NCBI GenBank assembly: GCA_035399845.1
Contig: DAOPJV010000015.1
Coordinates: 44,592 to 108,591 of the forward strand
Reading direction: 5' to 3'
Source of the DNA: ECT2AJA-110-A sp035399845
Lineage (GTDB): Bacteria; Planctomycetota; Phycisphaerae; UBA1845; UTPLA1
DNA: 64,000 nt
Below the pieces are notes generated by a model. That model was not told where the DNA came from. It searched no databases and saw only the letters and a program-made list of their open reading frames with translations. The translations under genes were made by a program, and so were the position numbers. Shown here in pieces: positions 52,149-60,546 of the stretch. Within the stretch, counting starts at the first letter, position 1, and every line of letters starts with the position of its first letter.

Positions 52149-52271
52149 GGCGAAACCGTAGCGATGAAGCCCCCGATTCGCAATATGCGCATTTCACTGC
52201 GATGTTACGAAACTGCAAACGCGATCCGCTATCGCGATCTGACGCGATCGCGTAGACTGTCCGGATAGCTC

Positions 52272-53450
52272 ATGCGACACGTGATGCGGATGTACGCCAA
52301 CAGAATGAGTCGGCCACTGGTATGGGGCGCCCTGGGGCTGGCCCTGCTGGTTCCGGTTCGCAGCGTTTCGGCGCACAACCTCGACGTCACGCAGGCGTTC
52401 GTCGTCTTCAAAACGGACGGAACCTATCTCATCGATATTCGGGCGCACCTTGACGCGCTGGCCCTGGGCAGGCCCGGGGATACGCCGCAGTCGGAGTTGA
52501 ATGAGATCTTTCGCGCGATGTCCCCCGAGGAACTCGACAAGACTGTCGAAGACCTCAAGGACATGCTCAGCGGGCGAATCCACATTCGATTCGATGACAT
52601 CAGGCGGCGGCCCGCGCCGACGTTTCCCGAGTTCCGCACCGCCCTGGCGGCAACGTCGGACGAGCCGAGTGTTCTCGGCGCGACGATCCGTCTCGAAGGT
52701 CGCGTCCCGAAGAACGCCGCGACCTTCACCATTTCGCTCTCCAGGGCGTTCGGCAATATGACGCAGATGACGATCATCGAGGAGGGCACGGGGATCGTCG
52801 AGAAGCCCCTGCTTGGGCAGGGGGACGACAGCCCTCCGTTCGTCTTCGGTGGCGATCCGTCGAAGGCGGGCGCCGGCGCGGAGGATGGACGGACCGTCTT
52901 CGGTCGGTTCATCATTCAGGGCTTCGAGCACATCATTCCGAAAGGTATCGACCACATTCTGTTCGTGCTCGGCCTGTTCCTGCTCAGCACGCACCTGCGC
53001 CCGCTGCTGTGGCAGATTTCGGCGTTCACTGTCGCGCATACGATCACGCTCGCGCTCGCGATGACGGGGGTCTTCTCGTTGCCACCGCACATTGTTGAGC
53101 CGCTGATCGCGCTGTCGATCGCCTACGTGGCCATCGAGAACATCGCCACGCCAAAAATGAAGCCGTGGCGGCCGTTCGTTGTATTTGCGTTCGGGCTGCT
53201 GCACGGAATGGGATTCGCCGGCGTTCTGATGGAACTCGGCCTCCCACGCGGGCAATTCGCCTCGGCACTGGTCGGATTCAACGTCGGCGTCGAAATCGGT
53301 CAGCTGAGCGTCGTCGCCCTGGCCTTTCTGGCCGTCGGCTGGTTCCGCAGGAAAGAATGGTATCGCGCGGCGATCATTATCCCGCAATCGCTCGCCATCG
53401 CCGCCGTGGGCCTGTACTGGACCGTTGAGCGAATCGCCAGCGGCGCCTGA
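52272..53450 (+). CDS. HupE/UreJ-like membrane protein
   Basis: 392 residues. A signal peptide or first helix at ~14-35 (LVWGALGLALLVPVRSVSAH), an extracytoplasmic domain of ~170 residues, and a C-terminal membrane domain with six or seven helices. The membrane part has the HupE_UreJ_2 signature: GFEHIIPKGIDHILFVLGLF, LLWQISAFTVAHTITLALAM, ALSIAYVAIENIATPKMKPW and FAFGLLHGMGFAGVLMELGL. The conserved His residues could bind a metal. HupE proteins transport nickel; proteins of this two-part type are widespread, not next to hydrogenase or urease genes, and their cargo is unknown. No hydrogenase or urease gene is present here either. Confidence 0.85.
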   Translation: MRHVMRMYANRMSRPLVWGALGLALLVPVRSVSAHNLDVTQAFVVFKTDGTYLIDIRAHLDALALGRPGDTPQSELNEIFRAMSPEELDKTVEDLKDMLSGRIHIRFDDIRRRPAPTFPEFRTALAATSDEPSVLGATIRLEGRVPKNAATFTISLSRAFGNMTQMTIIEEGTGIVEKPLLGQGDDSPPFVFGGDPSKAGAGAEDGRTVFGRFIIQGFEHIIPKGIDHILFVLGLFLLSTHLRPLLWQISAFTVAHTITLALAMTGVFSLPPHIVEPLIALSIAYVAIENIATPKMKPWRPFVVFAFGLLHGMGFAGVLMELGLPRGQFASALVGFNVGVEIGQLSVVALAFLAVGWFRRKEWYRAAIIIPQSLAIAAVGLYWTVERIASGA

Positions 53451-53453
53451 CGC

Positions 53454-54353
53454 CTAATCCTTCGCTTTCTCGTCGGCTTCGTCGTGGGCCGCAGCTTCGT
53501 CCTCTTCATCGTGAACGATGTGCAGCGACGGCGTCGCGTCCGCGTCTTCCGATCCATCGACATCGCGCTGATCGTCGTCGATCGTCTCCGGGATGTCGTC
53601 CGTGCGCATCGGGGCGGGGGGTTCCGATTCCGTCGTCGATTCCTCGACGGTTTCCTTTGCCTTCGCCGGAGGCGGACGCAGCGCTTCAACCTGCGGCAGG
53701 TCGTCAAGCGAGGGCAGACCGAAGACTTCCAGGAACTTCTTCGTCGTTCCGTAGAGCAGCGGACGGCCAAGGTCTTCGGCGCGACCCACGATCTTGATGA
53801 TGTTCATCTCACGCAGGCGATTGATCATTTCGCCGGCCGCGACGCCTCGGATCGCTTCGACTTCGGCGCGCGTGCAGGGTTGCTTGTAGGCGACGATCGC
53901 CAGAGTCTCCATCGCGGCGGGAGAGAGCTTCGTTTCCTGGCGGACCCGCAGGAGCTTCGTCAGCCAGTGGTTATAGAGCGGCTGTGTCAGGATCTGGAAG
54001 CCGCCGGCGACCTCTTCAATGCGAAACGACAGGCCAATCGCCTCGTAATCCGCGTTGAGCGTTTCGATGTGTTTCTTGACGTCTTTGCCGCTCCCGGTCT
54101 CGATGATCGAAGCGATCTTACCGGCGGTGAGCGGGCTTTCGGCGGCCATCAGGACGGCCTCGACGACGCGCTTTGGTTCCGCGTCTGGCCCTGTCGCCTC
54201 GACAGGCGTCTCGGCGGCGGTCTGCGGCGTCGCATCCGCGTCGGCGGCCGTCGTCGCTTCCGTATCCGGGGCGCTTTCGGGCTGGTTCGCGTCTTCCGGC
54301 ATTTGCGTGTCGTTCGTCGGATCGGTCTCTGTGAGAGTGACGCCGCCATCCAT
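53454..54353 (-). CDS. scpB: Segregation and condensation protein B
   Basis: 299 residues from the ATG at 54353 with AAGGAG eight bases upstream. ScpB core at about 60-225: VVEAVLMAAESPLTAGKIAS, LSFRIEEVAGGFQILTQPLY, TKLSPAAMETLAIVAYKQPC, TRAEVEAIRGVAAGEMINRL and GRPLLYGTTKKFLEVFGL are its winged-helix hallmarks. ScpB dimers bind the ScpA kleisin and SMC to compact and segregate chromosomes. Both ends carry acidic, Thr/Pro/Glu-rich extensions of about 55 and 75 residues that are not part of the core. scpA and smc are not in the window. The stop lies 3 bp from that of the convergent HupE-like gene. Confidence 0.92.
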   Translation of the reverse strand: MDGGVTLTETDPTNDTQMPEDANQPESAPDTEATTAADADATPQTAAETPVEATGPDAEPKRVVEAVLMAAESPLTAGKIASIIETGSGKDVKKHIETLNADYEAIGLSFRIEEVAGGFQILTQPLYNHWLTKLLRVRQETKLSPAAMETLAIVAYKQPCTRAEVEAIRGVAAGEMINRLREMNIIKIVGRAEDLGRPLLYGTTKKFLEVFGLPSLDDLPQVEALRPPPAKAKETVEESTTESEPPAPMRTDDIPETIDDDQRDVDGSEDADATPSLHIVHDEEDEAAAHDEADEKAKD

Positions 54354-54576
54354 GGCTGGTGCTCCTTTTCGTCCGCGACGCCTGGACGCGAATCCCCCGG
54401 AATGCGTCCCCAGGTCGCTGACAGTGCGTGCAATATCCCTGAAGGGGCGTCCCATGGCAACCTTTGCGTCCGCGAATCCCGTGGATCCCGACTGTGGATT
54501 TGCCCTGCGCCGCTCTGAATTCTAGGTTTAGTCTGGCGGATAACACCCTTCGTTTGGTGGCCAGGAAGGATGCTCT

Positions 54577-54873
54577 ATGAACGAGACAACTCCCGAAAAT
54601 CCGGTGTTGGAGGGCGTCGATGTTTCGCCCGCCGGGCTGACGCTTCGCGACTGGCTTGCCGGTCAGGCGCTGGCGGGCTTCTCCCGCGCTCGTGAGGCGG
54701 AAATGTTCAACGAGAACACCGTGCGCTGGTACGCGCGAATTGCCTATGAAATGGCGGACGCCATGCTGGAAGAACGCGACCACGCGCCGCGACGGCAGGT
54801 CGTGCGGCCGAAGGCGGATGTGAGACCGCCGAGACCCGCCGCCTGGCAGGACGTTCGGGCGAGAACCGTCTGA
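54577..54873 (+). CDS. Small conserved-looking protein, unknown function
   Basis: 98 residues; AGGA about nine bases before the ATG. The central part LTLRDWLAGQALAGF followed by RIAYEMADAMLEERD resembles short hypothetical proteins common in phage and bacterial genomes that read (I/L)SLRDYFAxxAL...AYxxADAMLxER. No enzymatic motif; C-terminal 25 residues are Arg/Pro-rich. It stands divergent from scpB. Whether it is a prophage remnant cannot be judged, as no other phage gene is nearby. Confidence 0.65.
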   Translation: MNETTPENPVLEGVDVSPAGLTLRDWLAGQALAGFSRAREAEMFNENTVRWYARIAYEMADAMLEERDHAPRRQVVRPKADVRPPRPAAWQDVRARTV

Positions 54874-54985
54874 CGTCCGGCGCCCCGGCGGCTGCGCCGG
54901 CGGGGCGTATTCGCTGCGGGACGCCCGACGCCGCGTCGGCGGATTATTCGAAACGTCGAGCCCATCGCGTCGTTTATAATCCTCC

Positions 54986-57388
54986 ATGATGCGACGGCGC
55001 GAATTCTCCGATTCGATCACAAGTCGCCGGGGCCGGTCCGGATGTGCGCGCATCGTCCGCGCGCCGCTCGCATGGCGATGCCTCTGCCTTGCGGGGCTCG
55101 TCGTGACATCGACGCTCCTCGCGGGCGATCCGCCGGACGAGATCCACGAGGCGCTGCACGACGCCGATCCGGCGCGGCGTTTCGCCGCGATCCGCCGCGT
55201 CTCCACGTCGCTCCTGGACGATCGAATCCCCGACCTCGTCGCGCTGTTGTCCGATCCGGAGCCGGCCGTCCGTCGAGAGGCGGCGGTGGCGCTCGGGCGT
55301 CTCGGCGCGGACGCCGACGGCGCCGTCGAGGGACTGCTCAGCGCCCTCGTCGAAGGCGATACGGGCGTGCGGCGACAGGCGCTGTTGGCGCTCGGAAAGA
55401 TCGGCGCTGATCGAAACGGCGTCATTCCGAACGTGGCGAACGCGTTGCTTGACGATGACGCCCAGATCCGGGCGACGGCGGCCTATGTCCTGGGGCTCTA
55501 TGGCGCGCGCGCAACGTCGGCGCTCGACGACGTCGCGCAGCGCCTCGTCGATGAATCCGACGACGTACGCCGGGAGGCGGCGCTGGCGATCCGCCGTATC
55601 GGACCGGCGTCTCCGGGCGCTGTGGTCCGACTGGTGCGCGCCTGTGGTGATCGCGATTACTACGTTCGGCAATACGCGTTCGACGCGCTGCAGATGACGG
55701 ACTCCGACGCCGTGGAGGCGATTGGCGAACTGATCGAACTGCTGGGGGATACCAGCCTGCGCGTGCGGATACAGGCCGCCAACGTCATTGCCCGAATCGG
55801 ATCAGAGGCCGATGCGGCGGTACCGACGCTGGTCAGGCGCTTGGGCGACAGCGGCGACAAGGCGGAACGCCTTGCGATCGTTGGCGCGCTGGGTGGTGTG
55901 GGACCTCCGGCGGTCGGCGCGGCGGAGGCGCTGGCCGTTGCGCTGCGCGACGAATTCGCCAGCGTGCGGAAACAGGCGGCGGAGGCGCTGATGGACATCG
56001 GTCCCGGCGCCGCCGGCGCGAGCGACGCGCTGGTCGTGGGGCTGGTCGATGAATCGGAAGGCGTTCGCGCGGCGTGCGCCAGCGCGCTGCGTTCGATGGG
56101 AACGGCTGTCACGCCTGCGCTCTCGAAAGGCGCCCGCAGTACCGACGCGGCGACCAAGGAAGCGTGCGTGGAAATCGTCGGCGATCTGGAAGAGTCGGCG
56201 GCGCCAATCGTGCCGCTTCTGATCGAGCTGTTGGATGATCCCAACGAACGTGTCGCCCATCTCGCGGTGGACGCCCTGGGGCGAACGCGTGAGAAGGGGG
56301 CCGACGCGGTCCCGGCGCTCGCGGAACTGCTTCGCAAGTATCCCGATTCGCGACCCGACCTGGCGCAGGCCCTCGGACGGATTGGTCCGGACGCGGCGTC
56401 GGCGATTCCCGTGCTTATTGAACGCCTCGAGAGCGAAGATTCCCGGATGCGCCGTCGGGCGGCCAGCGCCCTGGGCATGATTGGTCGGGCTTCGGTCAAG
56501 CCGCTGATGGGCGTCGCGCGCGACGGGTCGGAGGACGCCCGGATGGAGGCGGTTCGGGCGATCGGCCTGATCGGCGTTGACGCGGCGGCGGCGACGCCCC
56601 TGCTGGTCACGCTGTTGGGTGACGAGAACCTGCCGCTGGCGGACCGGGCCGGGCGAACGCTCCGTTCGATCGGCGACGCCGCCTATCCCGCCATGATCGA
56701 TGGTCTTCAGTCCGAGGACCTGGTGTTTCGAAACCTGATGGCCGCGAATCTGGACGCCTGTGGCAAGAAGCTGCACGTCGAGCGGGATCGGCTGGTGTCG
56801 CTGTTGGCGGATGAACGGCCCGACGTCCGCGAGACGGCTGCGCGCCTTCTTGGAAACATGAACGAGTTGGCGGCGCCGGCGGTCAACGAACTGGCCAGGG
56901 CGACGACGGACACGTTCGCGGATGTGCGGCTCCAGGCGGTTAAGTCGCTGGGGAACATCGGCCGGGCCGCGGCGCCGGCGTTGCCGCAGCTCGTGGCGGC
57001 GCTGAACGACGAGAATGAGAAAACACGGGAATACGCCGCTGTCGCCATTGGTCGGATCGGCGCCGAGGCGAAATCGGCGATCCCGGCCCTTGTCGATGTG
57101 ATTCGCAATTCACCGGAGGTTGCGCAGCGAAAGGCCATCGGGGCGCTTCAGCTCATCGGAACGGATGCGGTTCCGGCCCTGCTCAGCTTGATCGAGGACC
57201 CGAGCCCGAATGTGCGCTGGTACGTGATTGACGCCCTCGGCAGGATTGGTCGATCGGCGGCCGCCGCGGTCCCCGCCATCCGGCGGGCGCTGAAGGATGA
57301 TGACGATCAGGTGCGAAGCGTTGCCGCCTGGGCCATCGACGCCATCGGCATCTACGAAGAGACAGAGACGCCGCCGATGTCAGAGTAG
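54986..57388 (+). CDS. Secreted HEAT/PBS-lyase repeat protein
   Basis: 800 residues. The N-terminus is basic followed by a hydrophobic stretch (LAWRCLCLAGLVVTSTLLAG, residues ~28-47), a likely signal peptide or anchor. The remainder is about 20 HEAT-like repeats of ~37 residues with the pattern VRREAAxALGRIGxxAxxAxPxLxxxLxDxx, for example VRREAAVALGRLGADADGAV and TREYAAVAIGRIGAEAKSAI. Such superhelical scaffolds mediate protein-protein interaction; large exported forms are typical of planctomycetes. The start ATGATG has no strong site. The last residues EETETPPMSE are acidic. The murI gene follows 106 bp downstream on the same strand. Confidence 0.85.
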   Translation: MMRRREFSDSITSRRGRSGCARIVRAPLAWRCLCLAGLVVTSTLLAGDPPDEIHEALHDADPARRFAAIRRVSTSLLDDRIPDLVALLSDPEPAVRREAAVALGRLGADADGAVEGLLSALVEGDTGVRRQALLALGKIGADRNGVIPNVANALLDDDAQIRATAAYVLGLYGARATSALDDVAQRLVDESDDVRREAALAIRRIGPASPGAVVRLVRACGDRDYYVRQYAFDALQMTDSDAVEAIGELIELLGDTSLRVRIQAANVIARIGSEADAAVPTLVRRLGDSGDKAERLAIVGALGGVGPPAVGAAEALAVALRDEFASVRKQAAEALMDIGPGAAGASDALVVGLVDESEGVRAACASALRSMGTAVTPALSKGARSTDAATKEACVEIVGDLEESAAPIVPLLIELLDDPNERVAHLAVDALGRTREKGADAVPALAELLRKYPDSRPDLAQALGRIGPDAASAIPVLIERLESEDSRMRRRAASALGMIGRASVKPLMGVARDGSEDARMEAVRAIGLIGVDAAAATPLLVTLLGDENLPLADRAGRTLRSIGDAAYPAMIDGLQSEDLVFRNLMAANLDACGKKLHVERDRLVSLLADERPDVRETAARLLGNMNELAAPAVNELARATTDTFADVRLQAVKSLGNIGRAAAPALPQLVAALNDENEKTREYAAVAIGRIGAEAKSAIPALVDVIRNSPEVAQRKAIGALQLIGTDAVPALLSLIEDPSPNVRWYVIDALGRIGRSAAAAVPAIRRALKDDDDQVRSVAAWAIDAIGIYEETETPPMSE

Positions 57389-57494
57389 TCTGTGAAATGA
57401 CGCGCGCTTTGAGACGCGGCGTCGAGCGGATAGGATGCCGCCGGCCACGCGGGTGGGTCGTGGCGCCATTGAATGAAGCAGGGATGCTGAAATC

Positions 57495-58340
57495 ATGTCT
57501 TCCGACAATCGCTGTATCGCTGTGTTTGACTCCGGTATCGGCGGGCTGACCGTCGTGCGGGAGCTGATGTATCGCCTGCCGAACGAAGACATCATCTATT
57601 TCGGCGACACGGCCCGCGTTCCCTACGGCATCAAGAGCAGCGAAACAGTCACGCGATTCGCCCGCGAGACCTGCGATTTTCTGCTTCAGTTCGACCCGAA
57701 GTTCATGGTCGTCGCCTGCAACACGGCGAGCGCCGCGGCGCTGCCGACGTTGCAGGATTCGCTGCCGGTGCCATGCATCGGCGTCGTTGAGCCCGGGGCT
57801 CGAGAGGCGGTCCTCCAGGCGCGCGGCGGCACGATCGGCGTCATTGCGACGGAGGCGACGATCAACTCCGACGCCTATCGCCGGGCGATGAAGCGCTTCG
57901 ACGCGAACGCCCGCGTCGTTCAGAAGCCCTGCCCGCTGTTCGTGCCGATCGCCGAGGAAGGGCGGTCCAGCAACGACGCGATCACACTGGCTGTGGCGCG
58001 GGATTACCTGGAACCAATTGTTCGCCTCGATCCGAATGTGCTCGTGATGGGCTGCACGCACTATCCGCTGCTGCGCGACGCGATCGGCGCCGTGATGGGC
58101 GACAGCGTGACACTCATCGACTCCGGCGAGCAGACGGCCCGGGCGGTCATCGCGGAACTGAAGGATCGATCGGGCCTGAATGACACGAACGACGCGGGGC
58201 GGCTCACGTGTTACGTCAGTGACAACCCGCAGCGTTTCCGCGAACTGGGTCAGCGGTTCCTGAACAAGACAATTGTCGATGTGACCTGGATCTCGCCGGA
58301 GCAGTTTTTCGCCGCTGGGCATGCGAACGCGGCGAAGTGA
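57495..58340 (+). CDS. murI: Glutamate racemase
   Basis: 281 residues. Converts L-glutamate to D-glutamate for peptidoglycan synthesis in the cytoplasm. Motifs: VFDSGIGGLTVVRELMYRLP with the catalytic-site Asp-Ser, IYFGDTARVPYGIKS, the first catalytic Cys in VVACNTASAAALPTL, GVVEPGAREAV, and the second Cys with His in LVMGCTHYPLLRDAI. Length is normal for the family. Its presence fits the view that planctomycetes make peptidoglycan. It lies between two HEAT-repeat genes on the same strand; the scaffold gap follows, so a downstream operon partner cannot be excluded. Confidence 0.95.
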   Translation: MSSDNRCIAVFDSGIGGLTVVRELMYRLPNEDIIYFGDTARVPYGIKSSETVTRFARETCDFLLQFDPKFMVVACNTASAAALPTLQDSLPVPCIGVVEPGAREAVLQARGGTIGVIATEATINSDAYRRAMKRFDANARVVQKPCPLFVPIAEEGRSSNDAITLAVARDYLEPIVRLDPNVLVMGCTHYPLLRDAIGAVMGDSVTLIDSGEQTARAVIAELKDRSGLNDTNDAGRLTCYVSDNPQRFRELGQRFLNKTIVDVTWISPEQFFAAGHANAAK

Positions 58341-58703
58341 CTCGGCCTGATGGCGCCGCTGATGGACCGAACCGCGACCGCAAGGGAGCGGCGCCAGCGG
58401 ACGCGGAAGAACGGGCGGTTGAGGCGCCAAGAAGAAACTTGTCGAAGATTGAGCCAATGGAATGACGCTACTCACTTCGTTTCGACACAACCGCGACTTC
58501 CACATGCTTGCCTTTNNNNNNNNNNNNNNNNNNNNNNNNNNNNNNNNNNNNNNNNNNNNNNNNNNNNNNNNNNNNNNNNNNNNNNNNNNNNNNNNNNNNN
58601 NNNNNNNNNNNNNNNAATGACGCTACTCACTTCGTTTCGACACAACCGCGACTTCCACATGCTTGCCTTTAGGGGCAAGCATGCCACCCGTGGTGTCGTC
58701 CAC
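58341..58703. other. Intergenic repeat region containing an assembly gap
   Basis: Holds the end of the murI transcript, a 55-nt block at 58461-58515, 100 N, the same 55-nt block again at 58616-58670, and a palindromic repeat. No gene can be supported across the gap. Confidence 0.7.
58461..58670. repeat. Identical 55-nt direct repeats flanking a 100-N scaffold gap
   Basis: 58461-58515 and 58616-58670 are identical over 55 nt (from aatgacgcta to gcttgccttt). The N run covers 58516-58615. Exact identity of contig ends over 55 nt is what a de Bruijn assembler with that k-mer leaves, so the two contigs may simply overlap, or a longer tandem array may be collapsed. Confidence 0.85.
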
Positions 58704-58728
58704 ATGCTTGCCTTTTGGGGCAAGCATG
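58658..58728. repeat. Two tandem palindromic repeat units (45-nt period)
   Basis: Units at 58658-58683 and 58703-58728 each consist of CATGCTTGCC, a short spacer ending in G-rich sequence and GGCAAGCATG (perfect 10-bp arms). The start of a further unit abuts the gap at 58503-58515. The arms contain ATG, and the last unit supplies the probable start codon of the following lipoprotein gene. Confidence 0.75.
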
Positions 58729-59501
58729 CAACCCTTGTGTTGATGCTCGTGCTGTTGACGGCGCCCGCCGGCTGCAAGTCGTCGCGGCGTCGGGACTGGC
58801 GGCCGGATTCGATGCGATCCAGCGACGAATGGACGAAGATGGCGCTGGAGTCGGAGCGGCCGAACGATCGTCGCCGCGGTGTTGTCGGTCTGTCGGAATC
58901 GCGCGACGCGAGGGCCGACTGGGCGATGAAGCTCTACGAGACCGTCGCGAAATCGGATATCGACGCGAGCGTGCGCTGCGCCGCGTTTCGCGCGATGGAG
59001 CAGATCGCTGATCCGCGTTCGCAGACGACGGCGATCGCCGTGCTCGAGTCCAGACGCCAGCCGTCGGAGGAGATTGTCCCGGCGCCGGCGTCGGTTCGCT
59101 GGGGGGCGGTTCGCACGCTGTACGCCATCGCGTCGGCGTCGGGCGGGGCGAATGACGCGCCACCCGCCGTCGTGACGGGGCTGATTGAGACGGTCCGATC
59201 GGAGCCCGAGCAGCGCGTGCGGCTGACGGCCATCGACACGCTCGCCTACTATCGCGATCGCAAGGTTCCGCCTGCCCTGGTCGACGCGCTGGAGGATGAG
59301 GACTTCGCCGTGCGGCGCGCCGCCGAGTCCTCGCTCGTGGCGCTGACGGGCGTGACGCATCACTACGATCCGATGGCGTGGCGCGCGTGGCTCGCGAAAA
59401 CGAGCGATCCCTTCGCCAGCGCCGGCCAGACGCCCGAGGGCTGGAACGAGCCCGACGAAAAGCCGAAATGGGACTGGCTGCAGCTTCCCGGCAGCGGATG
59501 A
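58704..59501 (+). CDS. HEAT-like lipoprotein
   Basis: About 265 residues from the ATG at 58704, which lies inside the second palindromic repeat. It gives MLAFWGKHATLVLMLVLLTA then PAGCKSS, a good lipoprotein signal with Lys before the hydrophobic core and Cys at residue 24. An ATG at 58743 would leave too short a signal; upstream ATG codons in the first repeat would merely repeat MLAFRGKHAT. The mature protein has HEAT-like helical pairs such as SVRCAAFRAMEQIADPRSQ and FAVRRAAESSLVALTG, and a Trp-rich end (GWNEPDEKPKWDWLQLPG). It likely acts as an envelope scaffold. The 5' end is close to a scaffold gap, so the true upstream sequence is uncertain. Confidence 0.75.
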   Translation: MLAFWGKHATLVLMLVLLTAPAGCKSSRRRDWRPDSMRSSDEWTKMALESERPNDRRRGVVGLSESRDARADWAMKLYETVAKSDIDASVRCAAFRAMEQIADPRSQTTAIAVLESRRQPSEEIVPAPASVRWGAVRTLYAIASASGGANDAPPAVVTGLIETVRSEPEQRVRLTAIDTLAYYRDRKVPPALVDALEDEDFAVRRAAESSLVALTGVTHHYDPMAWRAWLAKTSDPFASAGQTPEGWNEPDEKPKWDWLQLPGSG

Positions 59502-59624
59502 GCCGCAATTCGGTTGACGCAAATCTCGGGGCGTGCTAGGAATGCGGGCTTCGGACGCCTGTAGACGACGGCGTTCGACGTGTGTTGACGATCTCCACGC
59601 ATTCAACTTTTTGCGAGCATTCCC

Positions 59625-60398
59625 ATGGCGGACGATTTCATATTGACGACGTTGGAGGGACCGATCGCGATCCTGACGCTGAATCGGCCCGATGTCCTGA
59701 ACGCCCTGAACATCCCGCTGATGGATCAGTTGATCGAGACGATGGAGCGGCTCGACAACGATCCGGCCGTGCGTGTGATGGTGCTGACAGGCAATGATCG
59801 CGCGTTCGCGGCCGGCGCCGACATCAAGGAGATGGCCGAGGCGTCGATCGTCGACATGTACGAACGGAACAACCTCGCGCGCTGGGAGCGCATCAAGCGC
59901 GTGCGCAAGCCGATCATCGCGGCCGTCAGCGGCTTCTGCCTGGGCGGCGGATGCGAGCTGGCGATGCACTGCGACATGATCGTGGCGGCGGAAGGCGCCC
60001 AGTTCGGTCAGCCCGAGATCAACATCGGCGTGATCCCCGGCGCCGGCGGCACGCAGCGTCTTGGCAAGGCCGTGGGTAAGTATCGGGCGATGGAGCTGAT
60101 CCTGACCGGCCGGTTCTTTTCGGCGCAGGAGGCGTACGACGCGGGGCTCGTGACGAAGGTCGTGCCGAACGAGCTGTATCGTGAAGAGGCGATCAACATC
60201 GCGAAGCAGATCGGCGAGAAGTCGCCGATGGCCGTGCGCTTTGCGAAAGAAGCCGTCCTCAAGGCGTTCGAGTCGCCGCTATCGGAAGGCCTCGACTACG
60301 AACGGAAGATGTTCTACATGCTGTTCGGGACCGAGGACCAGAAGGAAGGCATGGCGGCGTTCATTGAGAAGCGGAAGGCGAAGTATACGGGGAAGTAG
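59625..60398 (+). CDS. Enoyl-CoA hydratase (PaaF-like)
   Basis: 257 residues, the normal size for crotonases. Adds water to trans-2-enoyl-CoA. Motifs: LNRPDVLNALNIPLMDQL, oxyanion-hole segment AFAAGADIKEMAE and VSGFCLGGGCELAMHCD with the first catalytic Glu, and the second Glu in FGQPEINIGVIPGAGGTQRL. Both Glu residues of true hydratases are present. First gene of a three-gene acyl-CoA cluster with a PaaG-like isomerase and a PaaH-like dehydrogenase, i.e. either phenylacetate degradation or general beta-oxidation; no ring epoxidase genes (paaABCDE) or paaK are in view, so the general role is as likely. Confidence 0.9.
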   Translation: MADDFILTTLEGPIAILTLNRPDVLNALNIPLMDQLIETMERLDNDPAVRVMVLTGNDRAFAAGADIKEMAEASIVDMYERNNLARWERIKRVRKPIIAAVSGFCLGGGCELAMHCDMIVAAEGAQFGQPEINIGVIPGAGGTQRLGKAVGKYRAMELILTGRFFSAQEAYDAGLVTKVVPNELYREEAINIAKQIGEKSPMAVRFAKEAVLKAFESPLSEGLDYERKMFYMLFGTEDQKEGMAAFIEKRKAKYTGK

Positions 60399-60537
60399 TG
60401 AGTCGTGAGTATTGAGTCGTGAGTTACGAGTCGCGAGTTCCGAGTGGGGGAGTGCGGGCGACTTGCCCGCCCGAAAAAAGAAATCATGCGGGCGAGGCGC
60501 CCGCTCTCGCCGGTCTGAAGTCGATCGAGCCAAATGA
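60399..60537. repeat. Intergenic repeats: degenerate GAGTCGTGAGT tandem and two GC hairpins
   Basis: At 60399-60445 a degenerate tandem of gagtcgtgagt-like 10-12-mers (about four copies). Then two similar hairpins: GCGGGCGACTTGCCCGC (60454-60470) and GCGGGCGAGGCGCCCGC (60488-60504), separated by a run of A. REP/BIME-like in layout. They lie between the first two genes of the acyl-CoA cluster. Confidence 0.65.
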
Positions 60538-60546
60538 GTGAATGAC

